Positions 63,277 to 64,000 of a DNA stretch of 64,000 bases are shown in pieces. The number at the start of each line of letters is the position of its first letter. The stretch's first letter is position 1. The notes under the pieces were generated by a model. The model was given only the letters and a program-made list of their open reading frames with translations. It was not told the origin of the DNA and did not search any database. Source of the stretch: CAVZZG01 sp963779685 (GTDB lineage Bacteria > Actinomycetota > Thermoleophilia > Gaiellales > F1-60-MAGs149). Where the stretch lies: contig CAVZZG010000001.1 of assembly GCA_963779685.1 (NCBI GenBank), forward strand, positions 868,001 to 932,000, read 5' to 3'. The position numbers and the translations under genes were made by a program.

Positions 63277-64000
63277 CTACCGGCGGACGGGTGGCGGCGC
63301 CGCAGCGCTGCGCATCGCATCCTCGACGGGCGCGACCGCGCGTCGCGACGCGCCGATCAGGACGAAGCCGCGCGGGTTGACGCCGAGCCGTGCCAGGGTC
63401 GCGGTCAGGTTCCGCAGGGCGGCGATCGCCGTTCGGCCGCGCATCACCGTGATGAAGACGTCGTCCACGACGGCGGCGATCGACAGCGCGTCGGCGATCA
63501 GGCCGAGCGGGGGAGCGTCGAACACGATGAAGTCGATCTCGCGGTCGCCGGCGGTCTCGATCAGCTGCCGCACCGGTTCGCGGGAGAACGCGCCCTCCTC
63601 GGCTCCCGGGACGCTCGGGTTGAAGACCAGGACCTCGAGCCGCCCCCCGGAGCCGCCGGGCGTGACGACGGCCTGGCCGAGCGTCGCCTCGTTGCGCAGC
63701 ACCTCGACGACGCCAAACTGGGACGCGACCGACAGTGCCTGCCCGATGTTGGGATGCCGGAAGTCGGCGTCCACCAGCAGCACCCGGTAGCCGGAGTCGA
63801 CCAGCGCGAGCGCCGTGTTGATGGAGCAGGTCGTCTTGCCTTCCGCGGGTGCCGCGCTGGTGAACAGCAGCGACCGCGGGAGGTCGGGATCGCGCCGGAG
63901 GACGATGACGTTCTGGCGGAGCGTACGGAAGGCCTCGGCCGCGGCGAGCTCCCGGTCGCGGTCGACGATCAGGTCGTGATGGCGGTTCGACTCGAGCGGG
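63277..64000 (-). CDS. BY-kinase/CpsD-like ATPase, C-terminal part (cut by window edge)
   Basis: About 240 residues visible. Leads in with AEAFRTLRQNVIVLRRD, then Walker A FTSAAPAEGKTT, Walker A' LLVDADFRHPNIGQAL and Walker B IDFIVFDAPPLGLIADALS. This is the capsular/exopolysaccharide tyrosine-kinase type that controls chain length. The C-terminal tail has no tyrosine cluster, so autophosphorylation of the usual kind is doubtful. The N-terminal part, perhaps a Wzz domain, lies beyond base 64000. Start codon not in window. Confidence 0.88.
   Translation of the reverse strand, partial: PLESNRHHDLIVDRDRELAAAEAFRTLRQNVIVLRRDPDLPRSLLFTSAAPAEGKTTCSINTALALVDSGYRVLLVDADFRHPNIGQALSVASQFGVVEVLRNEATLGQAVVTPGGSGGRLEVLVFNPSVPGAEEGAFSREPVRQLIETAGDREIDFIVFDAPPLGLIADALSIAAVVDDVFITVMRGRTAIAALRNLTATLARLGVNPRGFVLIGASRRAVAPVEDAMRSAAAPPPVRR

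Noticed and set aside
1..64000. tRNA/rRNA genes, CRISPR arrays, integrases, transposases, prophage genes
   Set aside because: None seen on reading both strands; repeats found are short operator- or hairpin-type only. A tRNA search by program was not possible.

Overview
This is 64 kb of very GC-rich bacterial chromosome with tightly packed genes, many start/stop overlaps (GTGA, ATGA, TGATG) and frequent GTG starts. An F420/deazaflavin-type oxidoreductase, an ECF42-type sigma factor with its DGPF partner, a rhomboid-like membrane protein and an EgtB homologue point to an actinobacterial lineage, perhaps Thermoleophilia/Gaiellales. That placement is an inference from gene content. No rRNA, tRNA, CRISPR array, integrase or insertion sequence was found, and no gene-free stretch exceeds 300 bases.

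Layout. 0-5.6 kb: narK-narG-narH (respiratory nitrate uptake and reduction), divergent from an Rrf2/NsrR-like Fe-S regulator. 5.7-8.9 kb: an AAA ATPase, a VOC protein, an EamA exporter and an AhpD-like protein. 8.9-13.8 kb: an ArsR-controlled divergent unit (arsR, glutaredoxin-like gene and MMPL transporter one way; DUF302 and rhodanese the other), then a rhomboid-like protein and a deazaflavin oxidoreductase. 13.9-14.5 kb: a small XRE regulator with a membrane protein. 14.6-19.1 kb: a class V aminotransferase and a cluster resembling arsenosugar-type loci (two TIGR04282/TIGR04283-type glycosyltransferases, radical SAM, AhpD-like, DoxX). 19.1-30.3 kb: a complete L-rhamnose uptake and catabolism operon (rhaT-P-Q-S-M-I-DE-B) with a divergent LacI regulator and two LacI-type operators. 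30.2-34.3 kb: a GMC dehydrogenase with its small subunit, a Gfo/Idh protein and a NUDIX hydrolase. 34.4-35.9 kb: a linalool dehydratase/isomerase-family protein with an in-frame TGA. 35.9-41.2 kb: ECF42 sigma + DGPF protein, then an HxlR regulator divergent from an MFS + ABC export operon. 41.3-46.9 kb: EgtB, an NmrA-like protein, a MarR-linked YceI-VOC operon, an SDR and a SEC-C protein. 47-52.5 kb: gap plus a four-gene 2-oxoacid:ferredoxin oxidoreductase operon with an FAD/Fe-S electron-transfer subunit. 52.6-64 kb: an exopolysaccharide cluster with three glycosyltransferases or related enzymes, three FemAB-like acyltransferases, a beta-helix protein, a flippase and a BY-kinase-like ATPase.

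The most notable observation is in the linalool dehydratase/isomerase-family gene. Its single in-frame TGA (35043-35045) falls exactly where the family has the second cysteine of its C-x8-C active-site pair. It is followed, at the same 18-nt distance as in E. coli fdhF, by a stem-loop whose loop is GGTCT, as in the classical bacterial SECIS. This is a candidate new selenoprotein family.

Sequence quality matters here. Nine genes outside the rhamnose operon each carry one or two frameshifts that look like single extra bases. The rhamnose operon (about 19.34-28.94 kb) is full of them, with no obvious nonsense substitutions and intact genes on either side. Consensus error from reduced read depth, possibly because the operon is strain-variable, explains this better than gene decay. 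Frameshifted genes are annotated over their full reconstructed extent.
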